Assembly (NCBI GenBank): GCA_965112735.1
Contig: OZ218957.1
Location: 2,294,001-2,358,000 of the forward strand
Source of the DNA: Phaeosaccion multiseriatum
Taxonomy: Eukaryota; Ochrophyta, other classes
Length of the DNA: 64,000 nucleotides
Reading direction: 5' to 3'
The notes under the pieces are model-generated. The model searched no databases. It was not told the DNA's origin and worked only from the letters and a program-made list of their open reading frames with translations. Each line of letters opens with the position of its first letter. Within the stretch, counting starts at the first letter, position 1. The position numbers and the translations under genes were made by a program. Below, piece after piece: positions 1-11,077 of the stretch.

Positions 1-352
1 AACTCGATTCGTTCAAAGTGAAGCCCTTCGCAGTTCCAGCATCATCTCCTGCACTGCCCTCCTTGATCAGACGCAGCACCGCATGAAAAGTTGAGGTGCT
101 CGTTTCCCCTCCTCCTGCCAACTGTGCTACAGCTGCTTGTACGTGAGCAGGCAGGGCTTCTGTCGCTATTGGCGCACTGCCTTGCCACGCTTGGCGCCTA
201 GCGGGACACAGCTGCAGAAGCCGGGCCAGAACTGCAGACACCACCGTTGCCTCTCCTTGATGCCCGAATGAGCGATTCGAGTCATCCTCCTCGCTGTCCT
301 CATCAGAGAAGAGGTCCCATTCAGCACTAGCCGAGGCAGACGGGATGGCCAT
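1..352 (-). CDS. Hypothetical protein, partial (C-terminus beyond the left edge)
   Basis: One open frame runs from about 358 to the window edge on the minus strand. It reads an acidic stretch (DLFSDEDSEEDDSN) followed by an Ala/Leu-rich, probably helical segment (VVSAVLARLLQLCPARR, then HVQAAVAQLAGG). An in-frame ATG lies at 352. Just upstream the strand is a pyrimidine run ending in CTCAG at about 359, so this could instead be an internal exon with an acceptor near 359. I recognise no family. The frame is supported only by its length without stops and its balanced amino-acid composition, unlike the simple-sequence ORFs nearby. Confidence 0.5.
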   Translation of the reverse strand, partial: MAIPSASASAEWDLFSDEDSEEDDSNRSFGHQGEATVVSAVLARLLQLCPARRQAWQGSAPIATEALPAHVQAAVAQLAGGGETSTSTFHAVLRLIKEGSAGDDAGTAKGFTLNESS

Positions 353-1143
353 CAACTTCCTGAGGCAAAAGTCCTTGAAAAAGAAAAGAAAAAGAAGCCT
401 CTACCTCCTCTGCTCCACTATCACACTCCTCCTGCTAACAATCGCTTGGTAACAGCTACCATCCATTCGTCATTACCTTTCTCTGGCACTAATGGATTCG
501 AGAAGGGTGGAATGAATTCGGACTGGATGGCCTCTGTTGCTTGCCTTTCGCTCTGCTTTTCTCTTGCCTGTCGAACCTTAGCACCCACTCCTCCTTCTAT
601 CCCTCCACTACTACTCCCCCCCTTCCTATAAGCCGCTGATCTCTATTGTACAGTGGGTAAGAAAGGAGGAAAAGGAAAGTTAAGAAAAAGAAGAATCCGT
701 CTGTGAGTCACAGCTGGCACTTTTTTTCCATTTCCCTCCCTTTTCCCTTTTCCTACAGTACTGAGGAGAAGAGAGTCTATGCCTTGTGTTACGACTAGAC
801 AGGTCCTCAGCAAAAATGGGGAGGGAAATCTGTTCGTTTTGGTGCCACCATTGTGGAGGCACACGCTTTTTTACTCACGCCACTCCAACCCCCCCCTGCA
901 GAATTGGTGATCGGCATGAATGGCCGATCAATGGCCCGACCCTATCCTCATTCTCCCGCATAAACACAGGTGTACTTGAAGCTCGGTAAGTGTACAATGC
1001 AGAGAGAGGGAGCGGAGAACTCTTTCCCTCTTCTAATCTTCTCTCCTCCTCTCCCTCCTTATTCCCATTCTCCCCTCCCTCCCCCTTTCTCTCTCCTCTC
1101 TTATTCTTTTTTTACCAGCGATTGACCTACATCAACGGGAATA
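353..1143. other. Spacer upstream of the GFA-domain gene
   Basis: No coding frame is convincing here. The stretch holds pyrimidine-rich runs (about 1020-1115) just before the start codon at 1144. These could be a 5' leader or an intron within it. Confidence 0.5.
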
Positions 1144-1925
1144 ATGGCAACGAACACATGGAGCTGCCTGTGCGGCTCTTTCCAAGGAGAAGTCACAGGG
1201 GACCCGAAGCTTGCGGTAAGGATCGCCTCCCTCCCGGATTTAACGCCCTGTTTTCATCTCCCTCCTCTCTCTCCCCCCAGGTCTACTGTCACTGTAAGCA
1301 ATGCCGGCAATACAGCGGCACGGCCATGCAGCTCGCCATCTGGGGGCCGGAGAGCTTCAAAGTGCTCAAGGGTGATGACAACCTGATCGCTTACGAGTCG
1401 GCACCAGGCATCTTCCGCAAGTCCTGTAAAACCTGCGGTGCCTTCGCCTACAAGACCGCAGGGCCGGACACCAACATCGTGCCCATCGGAGCCATGGAGT
1501 GAGTGGGCTTCAGAGATGACAGATAGATTGGTAGATACGATACTCAAGGAAGGAAGAGAGGGGAGAAGGGGGGGGAGTGTGGTAGGTGCCTCTTTTGTAT
1601 GATGTTGTCGTGAAGCCCCCCCCCCCCCCCCTTGTTAACCCCGGAGCCCTTGAGATGGAGGAGTCATGACGCCTACCGTACAAGCATTCTGGGGCAGCAA
1701 CCCTGCCGCCCGCTGCGCCGCCATGCTGAGCTGCCGATGCTGCTTCTCGGGCTCACACACCTCTATCTCTCTCTCGCTCTCTTCTTCCCCCTTCCCCTCT
1801 TCCCCTCTTGTTCTGTGCACAGCGGCCCTGGCGTGAAGCCGACCTGCCACATCTTCGTGGGTGACAAGGCCCCCGGCGCGGAGATTCCCGTTCCGGAGCT
1901 TCCCCAGCACGACAAATTCCCCTAA
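1144..1925 (+). CDS. GFA / CENP-V domain zinc-binding protein (Mss4-like fold)
   Basis: Three exons: 1144-1215, 1281-1498, 1823-1925 (131 aa). The protein opens with CLCGSFQGEVTGDP, continues with VYCHCKQCRQYSG and then CKTCGAFAYK. These are the paired CxC/CxxC zinc ligands of the glutathione-dependent formaldehyde-activating enzyme (GFA) superfamily, and the length is normal for a one-domain member. Exon 2 starts in phase 0 after CCCCCAG; exon 3 restores a split Asp codon. Few eukaryotic family members have a proven substrate, so formaldehyde-glutathione activity is only a family label. Cytosolic location is inferred from the lack of a leader. Family call is firm; exact function is open. Confidence 0.87.
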
Positions 1926-2473
1926 GTCACTGTAGGCGTTGGACTGGCAGCCGGACAGACGGATGGAGACTTGACATACGGGCATTTGTTACGATCTTGC
2001 GTACGTGAGTATGGAGTGGCATGCAGTCCTTCTAGTAGCGCTGCTGAGTGCGTGGGGGGAGGGGAGGGGGAAGTGGTGGTCTGAGGGGGTAGGTTGGATG
2101 TGAGCAGCCAAGGAGGAGGGGCACACCCGAAAATCCCTTTGCCGGCCCGGCCCCCACAGATGAGGAAGCAGAAGGGAAGGCCAGTTGCATTATGAGAAGC
2201 AGAGGGGAAGGCCAATTTCACGCACAGCTTCGCCATGTGAAGTACTCCTTAATTTTAATTACAAGAAAAAAGAAAAAAAAAGCTGGAAGACCCGAGCAGA
2301 GGCTAGCGGCTGTCCCAAGTTCGGGTTCCAGTGCGAGGAGCTGTACAATCGTACAATAGACTTGAGTTGAAGGGGAAAGGGGGGAAAGGGGGGGGGGGGT
2401 AAAAGCGAGGGCGTTACTATTAGATTCCCTTCGCACAGATGGCACCAAATGCTCCTCTAGCTCCTCAAACCCG
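1926..2473. other. Spacer between the GFA and J-protein genes
   Basis: Contains the 3' flank of the GFA gene, an A-rich patch near 2255-2282 and a G-run near 2380-2400. No gene is seen on either strand. Confidence 0.5.
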
Positions 2474-3247
2474 ATGGCTTGGCGGAAGCGGCGGCCGCCG
2501 CTTCTGCGGCTGCTTCTGCTTCTCTCTTCATGCTTACTCGCGGGATTTCTCTTGCCTTCGCTCGGTGGGCGTCTTCCTGCCGCTGCTGCCGCCGCTGGGC
2601 CAGGTGCGCGACACGTAGCCTGCTCGGAGTGTTTCAAATTGACTACCGCCTCCCGTGTCTTGTGGGGGCCTTGGCGCCTCGGTGCGGGGCAGAGGAAGAT
2701 AGGGTCACTGTCGTACAACGCTACGTGTATGTAGGGCTAATCTCGCCTGGGAGCCCCCTGTTGCTGAGCTGTTTCCTCTTATTTTGTACCCGCCTTTCCC
2801 TTCTCAAGACTCCACTCCTTTGCCCCTTCTCTTGCCCGTATGTGTACTGCTTTCCGCTGTTCTCATCTACCTTGGCACTTGCTCTCTCTTGCACCTCTTC
2901 CTCCTCCTCCCCCTCCCCCCCTTCCCGTCTCGCCAGACCACGGACAGCGGCCCCCCAACTCGCCCCTCAACGTGTTCGCGTCTGCTCCTCGCGACACTAT
3001 CTTGTACGACGAGCTCGGCGTGGTGCCCAACGCACGCAGCGCAGACATCAAAAAGGCCTACTACCAGCTGGCTGTCAAGTTCCATCCAGACAAGGTAGGT
3101 GCTGTGGCTGGGAGGGAGGGGAGGAGGGAGGAGGGAGGGTGGCCAGGGCGAAAGGGGGGAGCAAGGGAGCAGGGAACAACGCGCAGAGAAGTAAAGCGAG
3201 TAATCTCTCTCCCTCTTCCATCCCTCCCTCCTCCCTCTTCGCATCCT

Positions 3248-3299
<52 letters not shown>

Positions 3300-6200
3300 C
3301 TTTCCTCCTTCCCTCCGTTCTCCCCTCGCTGATGATCTCCTTGCCTTGGGCCAACAGAACCCCGCGGGAGACAAGGCTTCTGAGGAACGCTTCAAGAGGA
3401 TTTCGGAGGCATATCAGGTATGTCTGTCGATGGTAGCCCAGGCCCAGCATCTTTGTCGCATACTCTCTCTCAGTGTCTATCCCTTCTCTCTTTCTCTCTT
3501 TCTCTTTCTCTCTTACCTCTTTCTTTCTCTCTGTGTGTGTGTGTCTCTGTTTCTTTCCTCTCTCTCTTGCCCGCCAATGGGCGTGCGACGAAGAGCAGCG
3601 AACTCAGCTCACACCCCCCTCCCACCTCTCTCTATCCCTCTCCCGCCGCCCCCTATGTATATCCCACGCCCCTCTTCCACCTCTCCCCCCGCCCCGCTTC
3701 CTTTTGCTCGACATCCAACGCCGAACGCGCTGTGTCCCCACGCAACCACCGCAGATTCTGTACGACAATGACAGGCGAACCAAGTACCATATCCGGGGGC
3801 TCGAGGGCATGGAGGACGATGACATGGACGAGGGAGAGCAGCGCATGGATCCAATGGAGGTGGGGAAGGGAGAGAGAAAGGAAAGAAGGAAGGAAGGAAG
3901 GAAGGAAGGAAGGACGGAAGGACGGAAGCAAGGAAGCAAGGAAGGAAGGAAGGAAGGAAGGAAGGAAGGAAGGAAGGAAGGAAGGAAGTGGACTGAGTCA
4001 CTCCCATTACAGCCATGCAGGCAACCAGCCCACCAACACGAACTGATTGACTTGTTTGGTTGGTGTGCCTCACTGGTAGAGTGAGGGTGGCTTGAATTGA
4101 CCACCGCTGCTGCTCGTTCTGCTGCTGCTCATGCTTCATTTGAACAACTCTCGCTAACATCTCAGGTGTTTCGCTCCTGCCTCGGCGGGGGCAAGTTTTC
4201 CCACCTCATCGGCGAGCTAAGTCCCCGCATGCGGCCTGTGGAGGATGTGGACTACCACTTCAATAAGGTATGAAGGCATTCTCCCTCTCTCTCTCCGATC
4301 AGAGCTGTCCCCCTTTTTCTCTCTGTGCATGTGTCTCACCCACTCACACACTCACTCTTTCTCGCTCGTCTCACGGGGAGCGGCACGGTAGCTTTCTCCC
4401 CTCTGCAATTGCCTTTTCTCTCCCTTACTCTGTATACGCGCAGCGGGGGTGGGTGAATTGTATGTCAATCAACTTACTTGTCGTGCTGTTATCAAGTCAG
4501 TGTTATTCGCTCCTTGCTCCTTGCTCCTTGTTCTTTGCTCCGTGCCTGACCCTCTCTCCCCCCCACGCCCCCCTCTCTCTCTGGACTCTCGTCTCCTACT
4601 CTCCGTACATACACGCGTGGTGAATGCATGAATGAATAAACCCCCCAAACTCTACCATCTGCCTCCCTGCCTGTCTGCTACCTGCCGGTCGGCCTGCCTG
4701 CCTGCCTGCCTGCCTGATGTTTCGTTTCGCTGTCGTATACTTGATTCACTGTACTGCATAGGCCAAGGCCCTGGCGGTGGAACTTGAGGCCCGTCTGGAG
4801 CCCTTTGTGCTGGGCTACTCGCAGGCCTTCGTGCAGCAGGCGTGGATGGAGGCGCTGGAGCTCAGGCAGCAGGTAAGTGTGTGCGTCTGTGTGTGCGTCT
4901 GTGTGTACGTCTGTGCATGCGCGCGGGCGTGGATGTGTAGGTGGGTTGGTGAGTGGATATGTAGGTGGGTGGGTGGGTGAGTGGGTGAGTGGGTGAGTGG
5001 GTGGGTGGGTGGGTGGGTGGGTGGGTGGGTGGGTGGGTGGGTGAGTGGGTGGGTGGGTGGGTGGGTGGGTGGGAATCGATGAAGGGTTGGGCAGTGGGCT
5101 GTGGTGTGGGGAAGGGATGAGGGTGGGCGCAAGGGGGAGAGGAGCAGTACTGTCAAGTCGTCTTGTACAGTCCTCTTGTGGAAAGAACTGACAGAAACTC
5201 GTGTGCGACTCTCTCGCGCGCCCTTGCTTACCTTGGGTACCTACCTGACTACTTAGCTTGGGTACCTACCTACCTGACTACATAGCTTGGGTACCTACCT
5301 ACCTGACTACATAGCTTGGGTACCTACCTACCTGACTACTTGGCTTGTGTACCTCCTGACTAGTTAGTCTGTGTACCTACCTGCCTGACTACTTAGTCTT
5401 TGTACCTCCCTGACTACGTAGCGTAGGTCCCGATGTGACTGGGGTACCTGCCTGCCTTCCCCTTCCCGCTGGCCTCCCGCCGTCTCCGTAGCTGGCTCCA
5501 TATCTTTCATGACCCCTCCCCCCCCCGCCCGCCTCGTCCTCCCTCCCCTCTTCTCCTCCCCCTCCTCCAGTCCATGGGTAGAGAGATTCTCTCCACTGTA
5601 TCATACGTGTACACCAATTACGCACACAGGACACTCGGCAAGCTTCAGCACAGCGCTCTACAGCCGCAGGTAGGGAAGCGCAGGCGGGCGGGCGCGCACG
5701 CGCGTGTGTGCGCGTGTGTGTGTATGTGTCAAAACATCTCTCCTCTCTCTGGTGCTGTTTGGACTTACTTGATTGACTCTCTCTCTTCCTCCTCGTCCTC
5801 CTCCTCCTCCTCCTCCTCCTCCTCCCTCCCCAGGCCATCATGGGCAAATTGGGCTACGTCCTCGACAGAGGGCACCGCATTCAAAACATGCTTGCCGCAG
5901 TGACCGGCCAAGCCCACATGAAGCTCCACTTGCAGGGAAGGGGAGAGGACGGGGTGGGTAGGGCAACGGCCTCTGCCACAGGAGCGGGGGCGGTGGGGCA
6001 GCCCGCAGTAGGGGCAGGGGCGGCAACAGGGGCAGGAGGAGGGACAAGGGGAGGGGCTCCGATCAGCAGCGACGCCTCCGATGAAGAGACGGTGAACATC
6101 ATCCTGCAAGCGCTGTGGAAGGTATGCGTCGCGTGTGGGGGTTAGGGGTGAAGCGGGGAGGAGGAGGAGGGGGAAGAGGAGGAGGAGGAGGAGGAGGAGG

Positions 6201-7958
6201 AGGAGTGAGGAGGAGGAGGAGGAGGAGAGGAGCAGGAGGAGGAGGAGGAGGAGAAGGAGGAGGAGGAGGAGGAGGAGGAGGAGGAGGAGGAGGAGAAGGA
6301 GGAGGAGGAGGAGGAGGAGGAGGAGGAGGAGAAGGAGGAGGAGGAGGGTGGGGAGGGGGGCGGCTGGGGGATACTTGTTGACTCGTTTCATTCCCCCCCA
6401 AAGCCTTGGTCGCTGCCACTCCAGCTTCGATACGCCCATCCTTCGGCCGTGCTGTGTAACTGGTCTATCTTCCCTCCTTGCCCACTCCCCCCTGATGCCC
6501 ATGCATGTCCGCATTCTCTCTCTCTCCGTATCTTCTCTCTCACCCCCTCTCACCCCCTCTTACCCCCTGCCCCTCTCCCTCTTCTCTCCCTACCTCCTTC
6601 CCCTCTTCTCTCCCTACCTCCTTCCCCTCCTCTCCCCCCCTCCCTCTGTGGTCCGCTGCTGTGTAGGTGCATCGTCTGGACGTGGAGAAGACTCTCCAAC
6701 GCGCGTGCCGAATGGTGCTCAGAGATCCCAATGTGCATCCTGGCGTGCGCAAACTCCGGGCACAGGCCTTGGTGAGTCGCTCTCCCTCCTTCCCTCCCTC
6801 TCTCGCTCTCTCTCTCTCGCACACACACTTTGTCTCTCTCTGACTCTCTCTATCTGCTCTCTCCCTCCTTCCCTCCCTCTCTCGCTCTCTCTCTCTCGCA
6901 CACACACTTTGTCTCTCTCTGACTCTCTCTATCTGCTCTCTCCCTCCTTCCCTCCCTCTCTCGCTCTCTCTCTCTCTCGCACACACACTTTGTCTCTCTC
7001 TGACTCTCTCTATCTGCTCTCTCCCTCCTTCCCTCCCTCTCTCGCTCTCTCTCTCTCGCACACACACTTTGTCTCTCTCTGACTCTCTCTATCTGCTCTC
7101 TCCCTCCTTCCCTCCCTCTCTCGCTCTCTCTCTCTCGCACACACACTTTGTCTCTCTCTGACTCTCTCTATCTGCTCTCTCTCTCCTTCCCTCCCTCTCT
7201 CGCTCTCTCTCTCTCTCGCACACACACTTTGTCTCTCTCTGACTCTCTCTATCTGCTCTCTCCCTCCTTCCCTCCCTCTCTCGCTCTCTCTCTCTCGCAC
7301 ACACACTTTGTCTCTCTCTGACTCTCTCTATCTGCTCTCTCCCTCCTTCCCTCCCTCTCTCGCTCTCTCTCTCTCGCACACACACTTTGTCTCTCTCTGA
7401 CTCTCTCTATCTGCTCTCTCTCTCCCTCCCTCCCCGTCTCTATTTCTCTCTTTGTCTCTCTCTCCCTCTCCCTTTCTGTCCCTCTCTCTCTCTGATCTCT
7501 CTCGCTCTATCTCTCGCTTAACTCACTCACTCACCCCTCACTTCACTACCTCACACCTCACTCACTCACTCACTCTGACTTCCGAAACGCCAGATTAACT
7601 TGGGCGAGGTGTACTCCCGTGCGAGCAAGCGGGACAATCCCGACCCTTCCGTCTTCCAACTCCCCACGCACGCGCCCACGCAGCCGACGCACAATGGGGC
7701 AGGGGTGTGGCCTGCTGGACCATCACAGGGGCAGCAGCAGGGGCAGCGGCAGGGGCAGCAGCAGCAGCAGCAGTCCTATGAGCAACAACAGGGTTTTGAG
7801 CAGCATCATCAGCAGCAGGGCTTTGGCTGCTACGGAGTGTACGAGGGTCTTGAAGACGACGAGTCCTGGGGTGCCAACCCTCCCTACGGGTGGGCAGGAG
7901 GTAGCGAGAGCGGCTGCGAAGGCCTAACGCCTCAGATGCAGCAGCAACAGCAACAGCA

Positions 7959-7997
<39 letters not shown>

Positions 7998-8628
7998 GCA
8001 GCACGGCGCTGGAATCCCGGGTGTAGGTTTTGGGCAGCAGCAGCAGCAGGAGCAGGAGCAGCAGCACTCGCAGCAAGAGCAGCAGGAGCAGGGGGTTGAG
8101 TACTCAGTGGAAGCGAGGGAGGAAGAGGGGCAGCAACTGACACCAGCTTTTGACTGGTTCGAGTCCAGCATCTCTGGGGAAAGCGTCGGCAGTAGTAGCA
8201 GTGGGGGAAGCAGCAGCGAGGGCTGGGGCGGGGGCGGTGAGGGCGAGGGGGGGGAGGAGGATGGAAGCAGTAGCGAAAGTAGCGGCGGTAGCAGCAGCAG
8301 GGGCAGCAGAAGCAGGAGTAGCAGAAGCAAGAGGAGCGAGCGTACTGAGATTTTTAGCGCAAGGGGGAGGGGTAGAGGTCCAGGCAATGATGGGACATCC
8401 AACACCAACGGCAGCAGAGGTAGCGGCAGTCGGGTGGGGACTGGCGACGGCGAAGATACAACATGTTCAGATGATGATACGATACGGGCTCAGCGAGAGG
8501 CTGGGGCTGGGCAGCAGGAGCAGGAGAAGCAGGAGCGGCAGTCGTCGCTCCTGTCTTCTTCGTCGCGCAGTGGCACTCTCCATGCTTCTGTGGGTACTGC
8601 CTCGCCGCCTGCCTCTCGTCCATGTTGA
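2474..8628 (+). CDS. Secretory J-domain protein with DnaJ-X domain and Q/S/G-rich tail
   Basis: Ten exons: 2474-2726, 2937-3094, 3358-3417, 3755-3859, 4166-4267, 4762-4872, 5571-5669, 5834-6121, 6667-6771, 7594-8628 (771 aa, all phases agree). Residues 1-35 form a basic then Leu-rich signal peptide or anchor. The J domain is about 106-172, with the HPD triad at 134-136 that stimulates Hsp70 ATPase. [17 protein letters not shown] opens a DnaJ-X domain as in Caj1/Djp1 and plant X-domain J proteins; it closes with ALWK then [18 protein letters not shown] (about 385-425). The tail from 428 is low complexity: poly-Gln, then Ser/Gly. The start was chosen because it gives both the leader and the correct phase into exon 2; the overlapping ATG at 2479 does not. 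The leader suggests a co-chaperone of the ER or another secretory compartment. Introns are packed with microsatellites. Confidence 0.88.
3885..3988. repeat. (GGAA)n microsatellite in J-protein intron 4
   Basis: Almost continuous GGAA/GGAC units directly after the donor of exon 4. Confidence 0.85.
4945..5400. repeat. GGGT tract and TACC-rich longer repeats in J-protein intron 6
   Basis: A (GGGT)n run with GAGT interruptions (about 4945-5065) is followed by four or five copies of a unit of about 35 bp containing GGGTACCTACC and CTGACTAC (about 5218-5400). Confidence 0.8.
6160..6358. repeat. (GGA)n tract in J-protein intron 8
   Basis: About 200 bp of nearly pure GGA/GAA on the sense strand just inside the donor of intron 8. 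Confidence 0.85.
6778..7430. repeat. 79-81 bp minisatellite, eight copies, in J-protein intron 9
   Basis: The landmark ACACACACTTTGTCTC begins at 6821, 6900, 6981, 7060, 7139, 7220, 7299 and 7378. Units are therefore 79, 81, 79, 79, 81, 79 and 79 bp and near-identical. The 81-bp variants carry one extra CT. The array fills most of an 822-bp intron. Confidence 0.93.
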
Positions 8629-8833
8629 TATGTTCACACACAAGTCGCTGCTATCCACCCCCTCCTTCCCTGTATAGAGACTCAAATGGCCCTGCTTGTG
8701 CATTGCAGAGCCTCCCTTGCTTTTATATCTGAGCTGAATGCTATTTTATTATGAGTATCCCTCCTCCTTCTCATCCCAATAATAATGATGATAATAATAA
8801 TGATGCCCATACAATGTTTCCAATACCATGTCT

Positions 8834-9297
8834 TCAGTCGTGGCAGTCGCAGGGTTTCCGTTTGCATGCATGCACCCACTGCTTCATGTCCTCAAAGGCG
8901 GCGGCAGCGGGCATATCCCAGTCACCATTCATTCTTCATGAACTGCGGTCCCAGGGACACATGACCTCCTCCGATCGGAGCCACTTCAGCATTGAGACGC
9001 TCTTGGCGTGATAAACTGCGCGATAATAAACATACTCATCCCATCTGCACAGCTCCTGTGCGCTTGCGTGCAACCATTGCAACACTTTCAGACTGCCTGC
9101 TTGTACCGCCCAATACTGGTCCATATCTCCACACGCTGTAATATTCCCCGTTCGAAGGTCTCACCACCGCTTCCCTCGTTTCCAGCAAGGGCGGGCGGGG
9201 TGGGGTGCAGCTGCCATGGCAACACTGGCACCACCACCCACTCCACGCAGCCTTCCATTCGCCGCTCCTGAGGAGCTGGTCGGTCAGTTCCCTCCAT
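8834..9297 (-). pseudogene. Truncated chimeric F-box-like/ankyrin copy (A1')
   Basis: The 5' part (from ATG at 9297) matches the type A leader (MEGTD..., then GNEGSGGETFE). It then jumps to a type B-like 3' part (KVLQWLHASAQELCRWDE ... LRSEEVMCPWD) and ends in a shifted frame with a KQWVHA motif near 8870 and the CDCHD-type end near 8834. The central repeats are missing and at least one frameshift separates the parts. It lies about 90 bp 3' of gene A1 in the same orientation, so it looks like a decayed tandem duplicate. No full protein can be made. Confidence 0.78.
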
Positions 9298-9385
9298 ATC
9301 CCGTGTGTCTCAACGGCAGACAAGGCAGGCCGAGGAGCCCCCTCCCCCTTCATCTCTCTCAATGCCTCTATAATGTCGTCAATCG

Positions 9386-10504
9386 TCAGTCCTCGCAGTC
9401 GCAGGGGTGTCCATTGGCGTGCACCCACTGCTTCATCTCCTCCAAGGCGGCAGGGGGCATATCCCATTCATCACCAAGCGCATCTTTCAAGTACTGTGGA
9501 CATGCCAAGCAGTCCCAAAGACACATGACCTCGTCCGATCGGAGCCATTTCAGTATGGAGAGGCTCTTGGCGCTAAGAACTGCGTGAGTACAGACAGATG
9601 CATCCCAACTGCACAGCTCCCGTGCGTTTGCATGCAGCCATTGCAGCACCTCCAGGTTGCCAGTCTTGGCCGCCCAGAAAGGCCCCTTCCTCCAATCGCT
9701 GCATTCCCCTGCCGCCTCCATCTCAGCTCTGATCTTGGGATGGCGGAGGACCCATTCGACCACAGCAACACGCCCCGACTGAATAGATCCCATCAAAAGA
9801 CTGGAGCTAAACGGGGCGTTCGCCTCGTCTGTGAGCATCCACTCCAGCATCTCCAGCTTCTCCAGTCGAGCTGCTTCAAAACACACGTCTGCATTCCACG
9901 GGCACCTCTCCTTCTCGGGCAGGTCCTCTGTCCGCAGCCATTGGAGGATACTCCACCCGTGCCTCTCATTCCTCACAGCAGCCACACACACGCTCTCATC
10001 CCACCAGGCACAGTCCATGCCGTGAAGAGCCTTGCACACGCCCACATCTCTGTACAGCGCCGCAGCCCGAAACATGCACGGCCTCGGCTCATACCCGTAC
10101 GTCGTTGCGTACCTCAAACGCTCAACAGACTCAACCACACTAGTGAAATGAGTTAACCTGACCGGAAAGAGACGTCTGTAGTGTGCCTTCCACTCCTTGC
10201 TCACCGGCGCGATGAAAAAGTCGTGATACCTCCCAGTCCACTCCATGACTGTGCTGAGCAACACCGTCTGCGCTAGGGCCTGGTCACAAGCTTCAAAAGT
10301 CTCGCCACCGCTTCCCTCGTTTTCAGCAAGGGCTGGGGGGTGGGGAGCAGCTGCCATGGCAACATTGGCACCATCTCTCCCATGGAGAGTACGAGTGATT
10401 GCCCCTGAGGAGACGGAGGGTGGAGCTGGCTGGAGCTGTCTGCCACCCTGCTTTTGGTCAGGTCCCTCTATATCTTCTTCAGTCTCGCTCTCTCGTCTGG
10501 GCAT
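9386..10504 (-). CDS. F-box-like protein with degenerate ankyrin repeats, type A (A1)
   Basis: Single-exon frame of 372 aa. An N-terminal F-box-like helix pair (about residues 75-115: LLSTVMEWTGRYHDFFIAPV, then SKEWKAHYRRLF) precedes about seven degenerate ankyrin-type units, each with a hydrophobic LxxLxWL turn and often a C(P/S)WD signature. It ends HPCDCED. The family is abundant in heterokont algae; roles in substrate recognition by SCF ubiquitin ligases are possible but unproven. Relative to paralogue A2, the ancestral start ATG has become ATA and an upstream in-frame ATG has appeared, adding 12 residues. It is divergent from B1 across 573 bp, a layout mirrored by B2/A2. Confidence 0.82.
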   Translation of the reverse strand: MPRRESETEEDIEGPDQKQGGRQLQPAPPSVSSGAITRTLHGRDGANVAMAAAPHPPALAENEGSGGETFEACDQALAQTVLLSTVMEWTGRYHDFFIAPVSKEWKAHYRRLFPVRLTHFTSVVESVERLRYATTYGYEPRPCMFRAAALYRDVGVCKALHGMDCAWWDESVCVAAVRNERHGWSILQWLRTEDLPEKERCPWNADVCFEAARLEKLEMLEWMLTDEANAPFSSSLLMGSIQSGRVAVVEWVLRHPKIRAEMEAAGECSDWRKGPFWAAKTGNLEVLQWLHANARELCSWDASVCTHAVLSAKSLSILKWLRSDEVMCLWDCLACPQYLKDALGDEWDMPPAALEEMKQWVHANGHPCDCED

Positions 10505-11077
10505 TTCTCCCCCTTTCCCTCTGACCGTTTGATACTTTCGATGGGTAGAGGGGATCGGGGGGAAGCTTGATGGGTGCTCTCTTCAGTGAAGCCTGGTATG
10601 ACGCGAGAAGGGACGGGGAGAGAGATACAGGAGGGTGGAATGAGAAGGAGTAGACGCAAAGGGGGCATCTCTGTGGGACTTGCCCTGCTGCGAGGGGAAG
10701 AGGCGGGAGAGGAACGAAAAAGTTTTAAAAAAACACGAACGTGTGGTGGACTCGATAACCGTCTCCCAGCATGTCCTCGGCTGCTCTTCGTCCCCTCTCA
10801 GCCTTTCCTAGTCACCGCCAAATTCGAAGAAAAAAAAAAAGAAAAAAAAGAGGGAATTTATTGACTTATTATAAAAGCGCGCCCCGCGATTCCCCCCCGC
10901 CGCCTTCTTCCCTTCTCTCCCTTCTCGCTCTGGCCATCTTGTACGATCGTAGCAGTAGCGCAGAAGGATCTCTTTCTTAAGACTCTCTATCCCTTTCTTG
11001 TGCTCCTGCCATCACTCCTTTTACGCTGCTGCTGCTGCTCCCGAGCGATTGGGGGGAGTAATACACCCAGACTCAGG
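10505..11077. promoter_or_regulatory. Shared 5' region between divergent genes A1 and B1
   Basis: Most of 10505-10830 reappears inverted at 28384-28690 next to A2. A TATAAAAG box lies at 10870-10877, about 200 bp before the B1 ATG at 11078. Longer frames that run into this spacer open only with GTG or TTG codons, so ATG 11078 is preferred for B1. Confidence 0.5.

Noticed and set aside
4945-5065. GGGT repeats as an interstitial telomere
   Set aside because: Heterokont algal telomeres are TTAGGG-type; this is one of several tetranucleotide microsatellites in introns.
5765-6553. Long poly-Leu/poly-Ser ORFs on the minus strand
   Set aside because: They are antisense readings of J-protein exon 8 and the GGA tract of intron 8.
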